A DNA stretch of 64,000 nt from Azorinus chamasolen (GCA_963576725.1 OY755239.1:55577640-55641639), one strand, 5' to 3'; positions 32,601-41,989 are shown, counted from the first letter of the stretch. Notes: generated by a model not told the origin, from the letters alone. Numbers and translations: made by a program.

Positions 32601-35600
32601 GCTATTGTAACAGTTAATCTAGTTAACCCTTCGCTTGCTATTCACGTCAATATACCTACCTGTAAATAGTGCAGAACCAGATGAGACAGCTCCTGCAGGA
32701 GCTGTCTCATCAGGGTCTGCACTATTTAGTATTTACAAGTTGATTGTGCAACCAGTGCACTCCACAGCAGTGCTTGTACAGCGAAATACTTGCACACAGT
32801 GAATATATATGTAATTATACAACAGGGCATGGGTAAAGAAGGAGAAATGTAAAAAGAAAATTCAGCAAGCGAAGGGTTAATATTCATTCTTACACTAATA
32901 TTCATGGAGTATTTCCCTCTTACTGACTCATTTTGACGCCTCTGTAAAAGTCATTTTTGAAACCATTGTGAAAATTAGAGCATTTAATTCATAGGAGCAA
33001 ATGCTCTATTTATCACAATGGCTACAAAGCTACACAATTCTGAAAATTTCCTTTTCTCTAGTAAATGCTTCTTTTCGGTAGATTTATTTAAAGAGGTTGG
33101 GTCTAAATATAGTCTAGGAGGGAATGAGTTAAGAGGATTGCAACAATATTGTTCTTGGTCCAAATTGTCAGGATAATTAGGGTACCGGTACATGAATCAA
33201 AGACTATTTATTGCATGCACTGACCAGGATAATTCTTCTGACTTATTGTATGTTCCATCCTGAGACAACCCAAATGAAAAGTTCATAGCCTGTCTTGTAA
33301 CTCCTAGCAGCTGACCACCATAAAACCAGTCGAGTATGCTACTGCTAATCTGCTCGTCTTGATCTGCAGTGAGTGATTTAAGCCCATAATGCTTTATTCC
33401 CGTGGCAACACTGCGGGCTCTCGACAATGACTTGTAACAAACTGGTTTCCACTGTATAAATCCTGTTTTCGAGGACGATGATGGCGAGATGAGCCAATTA
33501 TTTATCTGGAACAAAAGACTATACAGTAGAACATGTCTTAAGCGACCGACAAAAAGAGGCATAATTATGGGCCTTTAAGGCAGGTGGTAGCTTAATGCAG
33601 GTCAAAGTAATGCTGAAAGCTCCTATAGGAGCTTTCTGCATTGCCTTTGTCCTGCATTAAGCAACCACCTGCTTTTTAAAAGCTCCTGTGTTCAATACTG
33701 TATTAGTGATAGTTCATATTATGATTTTTGCAAGGGTACAAAATTCTCTTATTTATATGCCACTATTAAAATTCAATTAATTGATATTCATAAATTCATT
33801 AATATTTCTTATATGAGTATTCATGATGAAAAGGGTTAAGGGAGATGGTCTGGAAAACCTAGATATGGCAGAGCCTAATGAGACAGTGGAAGTGAAATAG
33901 AGGTATGCATGTTGACTTTTTCTTCAGAGTTTTCTGCCTTTCTATCATTGGGCATCAAGCAGGAACCTGTAATAACCCTTTACTCCATGAATATTGATGT
34001 GAGAAATAATGACATCATGAATGTTAATCAGAAATTTTGTTATAATAGCACATGGGCGCATAAGTGTTTGGCCATGGCAGAAACTGTAGAATCATATTCA
34101 TATTATATCATAAGCAAGCAGAGCAGACCCTCGTCAGTTGGCTCCTACAGGAGCCATCTGATCTGGATCTACTGTGTTTGCAAAGGTGTAAAAAGGTGTA
34201 TTTATGAAGTAAAGGGTTAAAACCAACAATTACAGGATTTTTTAAAAAGATACCTTTAGAGAATTTTTACTGCATTAATCCTTTACTCCATGAATGTTCA
34301 TGTAAGGAACAAGGGCATCATAATTATTAATTATCCAATTAATTATAATTAAATTAACACAGAAATGTTTGGCCATGACAGAAATGTAAAATCAGATCTA
34401 TATTATTCCAAACAACAAACAGAGCAGACCTTGATCAGACAGCTCCTACAGGAGCTGTCTGATCTGGGTCTCCTCTGTTTGCATAGGTGCCAAAAGACGT
34501 CTCTATCAGGTAAAGGTTTATAAGCCGACAATTACTGCAGATTTTTAAAGAGATACCATTAGAGGTTTTACTGTATTCAGCATTTTTCAGAAACAACATT
34601 TTTTGCTTAATTTGTATATCACTCTGACCAATATATGGAATATTATCTTCATTGTCAATACATTTGGGTCATACTTAAGAAATCCAGATGTACGTTTTTG
34701 CTTTATTTCTCTGTAAAACTCTGTGACTGTCTTGTTGGTTTTCACTAGAATTACCTCTGCGACGATTCTAATGAAGACTAACAATAGGGTTTTTACAAAC
34801 AATTAAGTGGCTTGGTAGAGAAGTTAAGCATTTGGATACACCTTAACCCTTACAGTACGGGACTGTCACCAATGTCATTTGCAAACAGTGTAGATCCAGA
34901 TGAAAGGGCTCCTAGAGGAGCCCTCTAATTAGGGTCTGCACTGTCATGTTACACTTTTGTTTTATAAAAATCCCTAAATATTCACCATAAGCTTGACCTG
35001 TTTGAATTTTGGAATAGTCCATTTGAAAATTCAGCATTGTAAGGGTTAAGCTTCTTATCGATCACATATTTACTCAGTACATACTGAAAAGACACCCGGG
35101 GTATATTCATCATCAATTGATCTCGTCTCATCCAGCTTCATACCGCTACTGTCCATTCCGACCATTACCACCTCTAGTGCGAATCGAGACATTGAGAAGT
35201 TTGTCATGATGTGGTCAATGCTGAGGTCAAACTGGGTCAAATTCTCGTTATACTGTAAGTGAGGTAACTGATCTTCTCGGCCAGAATCTCCAAATGCTTT
35301 AAACTGGAAGATAAAATGTTATTAACCCTTTGCTCCATGAATTTCATGTAAGAAATAATGATGTCATGATTATCATAATAGCACATGGACACAGGAAATT
35401 TTGGCCATGGCAGAATTTATAAAATCATATCTATATTATTTCATAAGCAAACAGAGCAGATCCTGACCAGATGGCTCCTACAGGAGCCATCTGATCTGGG
35501 TGTACTCTGTTAGCAAAGGCATATTTATGGAGTAAAGGGTTAACAAAAATTGCCCCACTCTTTTCTTAACTGAATTCTCTACTCAGTGTAAAAACTTAAC

Positions 35601-38600
35601 TGCAAAAACTATTTTACTAGCTTTTACATACTGACTGGACTCAGATCAAAAGCATTCCACAATTTTGCAGACGAAAGTTACTAATATTGGAAACCCTAGC
35701 TACTTATTGTTAACCATGTTGATTTGGACATGTTACTCATTGGTAACCCTTATTATATTAACCCTTCGCTTGCTGAATTTTAAAATACATTTCTCCTTCT
35801 TTACCCATGCCCTGTTGTATAATTACATATATCTTCACTGTGTACATGTATTTCGCTGTGCAATCACTGCTGTTGAGTGCATTGGTTGCACAATTACCTT
35901 GTAAATAGTGCAGACCCTGATGAGTCAGCTCCTGCAGGAGCTGTCTCATCTGGGTCTTCACTATTTACAGGTACGTATATTGACGTGAATAGCAAGCGAA
36001 GGGTTAATTTGGATGTGACTGGCATTTGAAAGCTTGGATTCAGATGAATCACAGAGGAGATGAGAGTCTCAAGAGGATCCATGCTGTTTGACACTCGATC
36101 AGTAGTTTCTCAAAATCTGTAGTAGATAAAAAATGCTCTTAACCCATTCCCTCATAGGCTATTTTTAGATACATCTTTGAATAAATCTACCGAAAAGGAG
36201 CATTAACGCGAGAAAAGGAAATTGTTTAGAATTTTGTAGTTTGAAACCATTGTGATAAATAGTATATAGGAGTAAATGCTCTATTTATCATAATGGTTTC
36301 ACAAAGTGACTTTTACAGAGTCGTCAAGTCGTCAATATGAGGGAATGGGTTAACCATTTACTCCATGAATATTCATGTCAGAAATAATGACATCCCACAT
36401 ATTAATTGGCTGCATATTTATAGTAACATATGAATACAATAATATTTAATAACCAAGGCAGAAAGTGTAGAACCAGATCTGCATTATGTCATAAGCAAAC
36501 AGAGCAGATCCTGATAAGACGACTCCTACATGAGCTGTCTGATCTGGATCTACTCAGTTTGCAAAGCCATAGAAAAGCGTATTTATGGAGTAAAGGGTTA
36601 ATCAGAGTTTCCTTATATCATGATAACCCTTTACTGACAATAATGAATATTAATTAGATGCATTTTATAATGACATATGAACACAGAAAGATTTGACCAT
36701 GGCAGAAATTGTTGAATCAGCTCTATATTATTTATTTCCACGGGCAAACAGAGTAGACCCTGATCATATGGCTCCTACAGGAGTTGTCTAACCTGTGTCT
36801 GCCCTGTTTGGCGACATGCAATAAGGCATTTCTATGGAGTAAAGGTCTAACAGGGGCAATCTGGAAAAATTCATGGAGACCAAAATTACCAGACCAATAT
36901 GTCCAGTTTAACGAGATGTTACTATTGATACTTTAGAGATGTAAACTTTGAAAAAGATCTATGGATATCTGATAAGATAAACTTTACCTGATGTATATTC
37001 ATGCAAAACTCCTCCCATTATGAAATTTTTATTAGCTCTATTTTGTTTATTAAAAATATAAAATAAGTAAATTAATTGCCATAGCAAATACAAGAGGTTC
37101 ATATCTGTAACATATATAACCCATTACCTCATAGGCTATTTTTAGATACAACCTCCTTAAATAAATCTACCGAAAAGGAGCATTAACTAGAGAAAAGGAA
37201 ATATTTTTAGAATTTTGTAGTTTGAAACTATTGTGATAAATAGAGCATTTCGAGGGCTTGGTGGAAAACTATTCTAACTCCTTCACTTTAGTGAAGGAGT
37301 TAGAATAGTTTTGCACCAAGCCCTCGATTTGCTCCTATAGGAGCAAATGCTCTATTTATCACAATGGTTTTACAAAGTGACTTTTACAGAGGTGTCAAAA
37401 GTCGTCAAAAAGTCGTCAATATGAGGGAATGGGATAAAGCAAACACAACAGTCCCTGATCAGACAACTCCTACAGAAGCCCTCTGATTATGGTCTACCCT
37501 GTTTGCACAAGGTGGCATTATCAAGTAAAGGGCTAACAATTATTTTTCAAATAAATTTCTCTGCAAAACCTTGTTTTAGTTGTGGCATTGTGTTATAAAC
37601 CCTGTTTTATTTGTGGCATTGTGTTATATACCTTGTTTTATTTGTGGCATTGTGTTATAAACCCTGTTTTATTTGTGGCATTGTGTTATATACCTTGTTT
37701 TATTTGTGGCATTGTGTTATAAACCCTGTTTTATTTGTGGCATTGTGTTATATACCCTGTTTTATTTGTGGCATTGTGTTATATACCTTGTTTTATTTGT
37801 GGCATTGTGTTATATACCCTGTTTTATTTGTGGCATTGTGTTATATACCCTGGTTTATTTGCATTTTGTTATATACCCTGGTTTGAGGCAATTCCACTGA
37901 ATACAATCAACATCATGTTCGGCTGAGAAATGATAGATTTTGATAGTACAATGTGTCTTTTATCAATAGCCCAGCTCTGACATAAAGTTTTACCTTGAAT
38001 GTAATGCTGCCATTTGTGTCTAAAACATTGTTCAGGAAACTGTGGGAGACATTCATCAAGATCATATTTCCAGCAGCATCTGACTGAGTAGTCATGTTCT
38101 CCCAGGAGAACTCCTGCAGGTTGTAGCTGTTCCAATAGCTGCCATCATTGCTATCATACTTGGTCATGTCAGCCTTGTCGTGGGTGTCATTGTACTCAAT
38201 CAGCTGAAACCATAATATCGTAACCCTTTACTCTATGTAAATACTTGAATTGCTCTGATCTGATCAGGCCCCGAGGTTATAAAACATTTTGCTCGAGTCT
38301 GAGATCATTCTCAAGCAAATGATTGGTCAGATTCTGAGCTTGCTCAGAATCTGACCAATCAGATACTTGAGAATGATCTCAGACTAAGACTCAGAAGTTT
38401 TATAACCTTGGACCCAGAGCTATTCAAGTATTTATGTACATGTATGATATTAATTTCCTATTTGGAATATTTTCTTCATAGTGGCTTTACTCTATGAATA
38501 GAATACACATGTAAGAAATAATGACTGTATGAATGTTAACCCTTTACTTCATGAATATTCATGTGAGAAATAATGACATCACACATATTGATTAGCTGTA

Positions 38601-41600
38601 TACAGTAAAAACTCTCTATAATGGCCACTAAATTACGTCATGTATTTTGTGTTAAATGCAGGTGGTTGATTAAAGCAAGGTGAAAGTAAAACAGAACGCT
38701 CCTTTAGGAGAACTTTCACCTTGCTTTAAGCAGCCACCTGCCCTTAATATCAACTAATTAACACAATTTAGTGGCCGTTATAGAGAGGTTTTAAGTTGTA
38801 TTTATAATAACACATGAAAACAGGAATATTTAACCAGTACAGAAAGTGCAAAATCCGATCTATATTATGTCATAAGCACACAGAGCAGCCCTGATCAGAC
38901 GGGAGCCGTCTGATCTGGGTCTGATCTGTTTGCAAAGGTGTAGAAAAGTGTATTTGTGGAGTAAAGGGTTAAGCCATTCCCTGTTGCATATATTCATGTA
39001 AGAAATATTAACATCATAAACATTTAATACTTGAATTTTTATAATGGTATAAACAACATTGGATCTTTTGGCTTTGGCAGAACTTGTAGAATCAGATCAA
39101 TATAATTTCATAAGCAAACAGAGCAGACACTGATAAGATGGCTCCTTCAGGAGGCATCTGGTCTGTGTCTAGTCTGTATGAAAATACATGAAAAGACATT
39201 TATATGAAGGAAAAGCTTAATTAGTTAAATTCTTTTAATGGCATATGAACATACACATGTATATTGTTTTCCCTATGGCAGAAACTGTAAAATTAGACTT
39301 ATATTATATTATTTATTTAATAAGCAAACAGAGTCAACCCTGATCAGGAGTATGCATGGAGTAATGTTTGTATTACATGGCATGTTTTAGATACATTTAA
39401 AATACTTACACGAGTGAAAGCTAAACCATAATTATAGAGGACATCAGACTTTGGCTCAAAACTTATCTTTCCTTCACCAATGGCTATTTTTGCTGTTGTT
39501 TTTGTCCTTACCACCACCACTGCTGGAATGCCTGGAATAAAACAAGATGGCTCTGTATTGTTCATCTGGTGAACCCATTCCCTCATTTTGACACCATTTG
39601 ATGCCTCTGTAAAAGTCACTTTTTGAATCTAGCTATTGTAATAAATAGAGCATTTGTTCCTCAGAAGGATATGCTCTATTTACAATAATATTGTTTCAAA
39701 ACTACACAATTCTAAAATTTTCCTTTTTTCTAGTACATGCTTCTTATCAGTAGATTTATTCAAAGAGGCTGGGTCTAAAATAGCCTATGAGGGAATTGTT
39801 TAACCCATTCCCTCATAGGCTATTTCTAGAACCAGCCACTTTGAATAAATCTACCGAAATGGAGCATTAACAAGAGAAAAGGAATTTTTTTTAGAATTTT
39901 GTGGTTTGAAACCATTGTGATAAATAGAGCATTTGCTCCTATTTTCTCTATTAACAGTGAAGAAGACAAAAGTATATTGTACACAAAATGAAAATAATGT
40001 AATGCAATTTGCACTATATTATATCATAAGCAAACAGCAGATTGATCAGATGGCTACTACATGAGCCATACTATAACACTTTTCTTTGTTTGGGTCTGCA
40101 ATATTACTGCAGATTTACTACCAACAAGGGAGGCAATCCAGTTGTTATAAAAAAGGGGCAAAGATAGATAACCTACCATTAAATGTATGCTAAAAATAGA
40201 CACCAGCACATGTTTATAAATAGCCACTTGTAAGTCAGCTTTGAAAAACTTGCTACCCCCGGGGTGGGGCCAATTTTGACCCTAGGGACATGATTTATAA
40301 AACTTTTGTAGAAGACCTGAACATGATGCTATGTGCCAAATATGAAAGCTATGAACCATCCAGTTTCAGGAGAAGATTTTCAAAGATCACTATGTTTCTA
40401 TTGAAAACTGCCCACCCCTGGGGCGGGGCCAATTTTGACCCCAGGGCCATAATTTATATAACTTTTGAAGAGGACCTAAACATGATGCTTTGTGCCAAAT
40501 ATGAAAGCTAAGAACCTTCAAGTTTCAGAGGAGAAGATTTTCAAAGTTTTCACTATATGTTTCTTTTGAAAACAAGGCAACCCTGGGGCGGGGCCAATTT
40601 TGACCCCAAGGCCATTATTTATATAACTTTTGTAGAGGGCCTACAGATGATGCTATGTGCCAAAGATGAAAGTTGAGAACCCTGTAGATTCAGAGGAGAA
40701 GCTTTTTAAAGGTTCAAATTGTTGCCTAATTTGGCGGGGATAACAACTTTTTTAATGTCTTACCTTCTGTTGAGAACAGATAGTGGAGAGTATCTGCAGA
40801 TCCTTTTGCCTCCACATGACCTATATCAACAGAAGTGTCATTATCTTTGATTTCAGAGTAGAAGGTAGTGGTTACCTGAAACAACAACAAAATATCGGTA
40901 AAACCAATGAATGCTCCACAGCCCCCTTCAGTACTATCAGCACTTTGATTTTCATTGTCATTACTTTTCTTTTGACATGTGCAATTGTGGACAAAAAACC
41001 CATGAATCAATCTCAAATCTTAAGTCAGTTATATTTTTAAATTAGGCAAATATGAACATGTTTTATCTGATAAATAACTGACGGTTAATAACTAATCATG
41101 TGAAAGGTCCAATTGGTATGTCTCTGTCGGATAGATAACATATCTTTTATTAATGTAAAAAAAGAATATTTCAACTATTTTTTGAATTAATAACTATTTT
41201 TTTCTGAAATAGAATAGATCCAATACAGTAAAGATCCAGTCTGATTTGGTCAGATTCAGTTTAAGGATTTGTGGCACCGTTTAAACACTGGAAGCACCTT
41301 AAATTTGTGACTAGTTCACATTTGTGTACTATAAATGGTGATATTGAGCTACTTTCGGTTTTAACGATATCGTGTAAGATGGCAACCATCACAAAATTAG
41401 CATGTTGTCTTACAGTTTGTTGATGAAACTACTTTGTGACAAATTGATAGTTGAATAACATTTCTCCGCCTCTCAAGAACTTCCAGACTACATAATCAAC
41501 AATTCACCCAGATATCTTGCTCTAAATCGGCCTATCAATTAAGCTTCTTCCCTGCTACCATTGTCCTGTGGAACCACAACTGTGAGCCACTCAACTTCAA

Positions 41601-41989
41601 GGGTTTCAAGACCGCTGTTGCTGGCATCACCACCCTGTAGACCCCACAGTTCGTTTTTAATCAGTTTTTATCTTATGTACATAGAGGACTTTAAGATATA
41701 CATAGTCCACCAGGCAGTTGCGCATTAAAAGTTTTTAACCAAATCGCGAGTATACTCTTCGCAGAGTGAGACGATAATTGCAGATGATGATGATGGTGGT
41801 GAATGGACTCAGTTGCGGAAATAAAAGTTTTAATGTAATTTCCAAACATAATTATGATTTCTGATATATATAATGAAAATGCTAAAAATATCTAAAGTAA
41901 ATACACACCTTTCTATCAGCAAACGATATTCCCAGACATACAAGGAGACTAAAGACTATTGTGTATTGTTGTACGTTCATCTCTACCAT
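29444..41989 (-). CDS. GLMP: GLMP, glycosylated lysosomal membrane protein (whole gene, 7 coding exons)
   Basis: Exons in transcript order: 41909-41989, 40764-40875, 39410-39531, 37994-38203, 35085-35303, 33225-33505, 29444-29648. Joined, they give one open frame of 409 codons, close to the roughly 400 residues of vertebrate GLMP. Family-typical blocks are FSWENMT (137-143), SIDDEYTPGVF (237-247), FIQWKPVCY (264-272) and LSWS at the exon 6/7 junction. The product has a signal peptide (about 1-24), a luminal domain with nine N-x-S/T sequons (N39, 110, 141, 156, 169, 196, 210, 323, 335), one membrane helix (about 358-384) and a short basic tail carrying YQPL (402-405), a YxxPhi lysosomal sorting motif. 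In vertebrates GLMP is the glycosylated accessory subunit that protects the lysosomal dipeptide transporter MFSD1. It is divergent from HAUS1, and a CLEAR-like box in the shared promoter fits lysosomal regulation. Family assignment rests on recalled homology; exon edges are read from the sequence. Confidence 0.93.
29696..30014. mobile_element. C4 MITE, nested
   Basis: TA-CATTTGAACTTCGATATC to GATATCGAAGTTCAACTG-TA; core AAAGCTCCTACAGGAGCTTT. Confidence 0.88.
30145..30440 (+). mobile_element. Helentron-like short element, nested
   Basis: AACAAGAGGGCCATGATAGC.. GGCGGAGCCAATTTTGACCC.. AAGCTCATCCTGAGCACTTT. One internal unit only. Confidence 0.65.
30548..30615. repeat. E-like hairpin
   Basis: CAGTTCAGATCCAGATCAAA facing CTTGATCAAGGTCAAAACT. 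Confidence 0.45.
30687..31083. mobile_element. B MITE with C3 MITE in its hairpin
   Basis: TTAACCCGTTTCCTC.. GAAACCATTG | C3 | TTTATCACAATGGTTTC ..AAATGGGTTAA. Confidence 0.88.
30811..31010. mobile_element. C3 MITE, full length (200 bp), nested
   Basis: TA-CAGTAAAACCCTGCTAA to GGGGTTCTACTG-TA; long arms, apex GCTCCTAGAGGAGC. Confidence 0.92.
31120..31655. mobile_element. A2 MITE split by a 300-bp element
   Basis: TTTACTCCATGAATATTCAT.. then from about 31491 GGCAGAAACTGTAGAATC, hairpin ATTCCTGAAGGAGCTG, GAAGTAAAGGGTTT. Confidence 0.75.
31193..31490 (+). mobile_element. Helentron/HINE-like element with subterminal inverted repeat
   Basis: AACAAGAGCTGTGTGCGG start; CGCTCGTCTG at 31216-31225 is the complement of CAGACGAGCG at 31478-31487; GC-rich GCCGCCACCGACTACGCC near the 3' end. 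Confidence 0.6.
31775..31978. mobile_element. C1 MITE, full length (204 bp)
   Basis: TA-CAGTAAAACCTCTCTA to GAGAGGTTTTACTG-TA; apex GAACGCTCCTGTAGGAGCG. Confidence 0.93.
32108..32215. repeat. H palindrome
   Basis: CTGAGGTTATAAATCTG.. GAGTCTGAGATCAATCTC facing GAGACTGTTCTCAGACTC ..GTTTTATAACCTCA. Confidence 0.7.
32271..32437. mobile_element. B MITE with deleted apex
   Basis: Intact ends; hairpin reduced to GAAACCAATGGTTTG. Confidence 0.85.
32434..32912. mobile_element. A2 MITE with D MITE nested at a TTAA
   Basis: TTAACTCTTTACTCC, hairpin GATGGCTCCTATAGACATC, then CAGTTAATCTAG | TTAA D TTAA | TATTCATTCTTACAC..ATTCATGGAG. Confidence 0.85.
32623..32880. mobile_element. D MITE, full length (258 bp), nested
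   Basis: TTAACCCTTCGCTTGC to GCAAGCGAAGGGTTAA; hairpin GACAGCTCCTGCAGGAGCTG. Removing it with one TTAA restores a contiguous A2 interior. Confidence 0.93.
32905..33132. mobile_element. B MITE
   Basis: TATTTCCCTCTTACTGAC to GGAGGGAATGAGTTAA; apex ATTTAATTCATAGGAGCAAA. Confidence 0.8.
33225..33505 (-). CDS. GLMP: GLMP exon 6
   Basis: 281 bp, 93 codons plus two bases of a split Trp codon. Acceptor TGTTCCAG/ATAAAT. The donor is the weak TCCTG/GTCAGT, chosen because it alone restores the family motif LSWS and the frame of exon 7. GTCA occurs at both exon edges. A C3 MITE begins 18 bp upstream of the acceptor (33524). Confidence 0.88.
33524..33700. mobile_element. C3 MITE beside GLMP exon 6 acceptor
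   Basis: TA-CAGTAGAACATGTCTTA to ATACTG-TA; apex GCTCCTATAGGAGC. Confidence 0.88.
33701..33839. mobile_element. A2 MITE fragment
   Basis: TAGTTCATATTATGATTTTT.. GAGTATTCATGATG ..AAAGGGTTAA. Confidence 0.6.
33972..34220. mobile_element. A2 MITE
   Basis: ATAACCCTTTACTCC to GAAGTAAAGGGTTAA; apex TTGGCTCCTACAGGAGCC. Confidence 0.88.
34275..34519. mobile_element. A2 MITE
   Basis: TTAATCCTTTACTCC to TCAGGTAAAGGTTTA; perfect ACAGCTCCTACAGGAGCTGT. With its right flank (34520-34573) it may be a tandem duplicate of 33972-34274. Confidence 0.85.
34720..34842. mobile_element. G MITE remnant
   Basis: GACGATTCTAATGAAG.. AATAGGGTTTTTAC ..TTGGTAGAGAAGTTAAG. Confidence 0.45.
34843..35048. mobile_element. 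E MITE, full length (206 bp)
   Basis: TTAACCCTTACAGTACG to CATTGTAAGGGTTAA; hairpin AAGGGCTCCTAGAGGAGCCC. Ends 37 bp from GLMP exon 5. Confidence 0.9.
35085..35303 (-). CDS. GLMP: GLMP exon 5
   Basis: 219 bp, 73 codons, phase 0 at both ends. Acceptor CTTCCAG/TTTAAA, donor TTTTCA/GTATGT. Ends with RSIDDEYTPGVFS; the IDDEY(T/A)P block is a clear GLMP signature. Sequons at N196 and N210. Confidence 0.93.
35322..35543. mobile_element. A2 MITE, full length
   Basis: TTAACCCTTTGCTCC to GGAGTAAAGGGTTAA; apex GATGGCTCCTACAGGAGCC. Begins 19 bp from exon 5. Confidence 0.9.
35758..36007. mobile_element. D MITE, full length (250 bp)
   Basis: TTAACCCTTCGCTTGC to GCAAGCGAAGGGTTAA; CCCTGATGAG facing CTCATCTGGG around CAGCTCCTGCAGGAGCTG. 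Confidence 0.93.
36030..36102. repeat. F-type hairpin
   Basis: AAGCTTGGATTCAGATG.. GAGGATCCATGCTGTTTGAC. Confidence 0.5.
36139..36353. mobile_element. B MITE
   Basis: TTAACCCATTCCCTC to GAGGGAATGGGTTAA; left arm of hairpin partly deleted. Confidence 0.88.
36350..36601. mobile_element. A2 MITE sharing a TTAA with B
   Basis: TTAACCATTTACTCC to GGAGTAAAGGGTTAA; apex ACTCCTACATGAGCTG. The TTAA at 36350-36353 is the end of both neighbours. Confidence 0.88.
36623..36850. mobile_element. A2 MITE
   Basis: ATAACCCTTTACTGAC to GGAGTAAAGGTCTAA; TATGGCTCCTACAGGAG. Confidence 0.8.
37117..37436. mobile_element. B MITE with palindrome nested at its apex
   Basis: ATAACCCATTACCTC to GGGAATGGGATAA; the apex GAGCATTT|ATTTGCTCC is split by 37251-37326. 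Confidence 0.88.
37251..37326. mobile_element. 76-bp near-perfect palindrome, nested
   Basis: Two 37-bp arms (CGAGGGCTTGGTG.., ..CACCAAGCCCTCG) with one mismatch around TT. Flanked by ATTT on both sides. Confidence 0.88.
37433..37535. mobile_element. A2 MITE fragment
   Basis: CAGTCCCTGATCAGACAAC, apex CTCCTACAGAAG, TCAAGTAAAGGGCTAA. Confidence 0.65.
37571..37885. repeat. 31-bp tandem repeat, about ten copies
   Basis: Unit TTTGTGGCATTGTGTTATA plus TACCCTGTTTTA or AACCCTGTTTTA, in near-perfect alternation. It lies in GLMP intron 4, ending about 110 bp from exon 4. 31 is not a multiple of 3, so every frame is open; the hydrophobic ORFs are artefacts. Confidence 0.95.
37994..38203 (-). CDS. GLMP: GLMP exon 4
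   Basis: 210 bp, 70 codons, phase 0 at both ends. Acceptor TTTCAG/CTGATT, donor TTCAAG/GTAAAA. Contains YNLQEFSWENMT and LDTNGSITFK, the most recognisable luminal blocks of the family, and four sequons (N110, N141, N156, N169). Confidence 0.92.
38235..38446. mobile_element. H palindrome, long form
   Basis: TGTAAATACTTGAATTGCTC at left faces AGAGCTATTCAAGTATTTA at right; inside, GATTGGTCAGATTCTGAGC faces its complement almost perfectly. Confidence 0.75.
38536..38972. mobile_element. A2 MITE with nested C1
   Basis: TTAACCCTTTACTTC.. | C1 | ..hairpin GACGGGAGCCGTC (apex lost) ..GAGTAAAGGGTTAA. Confidence 0.82.
38603..38797. mobile_element. C1 MITE with shortened second arm
   Basis: TA-CAGTAAAAACTCTCTA to GAGAGGTTTTAAGTT; after GCTCCTTTAGGAG the stem resumes at AACTTTCACCTTGC, so about 15 bp of one arm is missing. 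Confidence 0.82.
38969..39375. mobile_element. A1 MITE and adjoining A2 fragment
   Basis: TTAAGCCATTCCCTG to GAAGGAAAAGCTTAA (39221), apex TGGCTCCTTCAGGAGGC; then TTTAATGGCATATGAAC..GTATGCATGGAGTAATG. Confidence 0.7.
39410..39531 (-). CDS. GLMP: GLMP exon 3
   Basis: 122 bp. The split Gly codon is completed, followed by 40 codons ending YNYGLAFTR. Acceptor ATTCCAG/GC and donor CGT/GTAAGT. A run of valines (AVVVVR) is followed by the ISFEPKSDV region of the luminal domain. Ends in phase 0. Confidence 0.88.
39571..39802. mobile_element. B MITE
   Basis: GAACCCATTCCCTC to GAGGGAATTGTTTAA; apex ATTTGTTCCTCAGAAGGA. Confidence 0.8.
39799..39955. mobile_element. B MITE, truncated past apex
   Basis: TTAACCCATTCCCTC.. 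GAGCATTTGCTCCTATTTTC; second arm missing. Confidence 0.75.
40250..40728 (+). repeat. Helentron-type internal tandem units
   Basis: Three units of about 165 bp with GGGGCCAATTTTGACCC, ATAACTTTTGTAGAGGACC and ATGATGCTATGTGCCAAATA; ends GGTTCAAATTGTTG. Ends 36 bp from GLMP exon 2. Confidence 0.8.
40764..40875 (-). CDS. GLMP: GLMP exon 2
   Basis: 112 bp, residues 28-64 plus the first base of a split Gly codon. The acceptor is TTTCAG/GTAACC and the donor AGAAG/GTAAGA. It encodes the start of the luminal domain, with sequon N39-D-T and the block LHYLFST, which matches the family's LHYVWSS region. Confidence 0.88.
41041..41454. other. GLMP intron 1 spacer
   Basis: No palindromic MITE and no recognised repeat; AT-rich. 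Confidence 0.4.
41455..41803 (+). pseudogene. 5'-truncated non-LTR retrotransposon (RT C-terminus)
   Basis: Open frame to TAG at 41638 includes SRTSRLHNQQFTQ, YQLSFFPATIVLWN and NFKGFKTAV, typical of the end of jockey/CR1-like reverse transcriptases. A 3' UTR and a GAT repeat tail (41784-41800) follow. Dead fragment in GLMP intron 1, antisense to GLMP. Confidence 0.75.
41909..41989 (-). CDS. GLMP: GLMP exon 1: start and signal peptide
   Basis: 27 codons, starting MVEMNVQQYT and followed by the hydrophobic stretch IVFSLLVCLGISFA, a typical cleavable signal peptide with a small-residue cleavage region near residue 24. A second ATG at codon 4 is an alternative start. The exon ends in phase 0 at AAAG/GTGTGT. 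Confidence 0.88.

Noticed and set aside
37611..37926. Hydrophobic ORFs rich in WHCVIYLVLF repeats, resembling a membrane protein
   Set aside because: They arise from a 31-bp minisatellite; all frames are open and cycle through one another.
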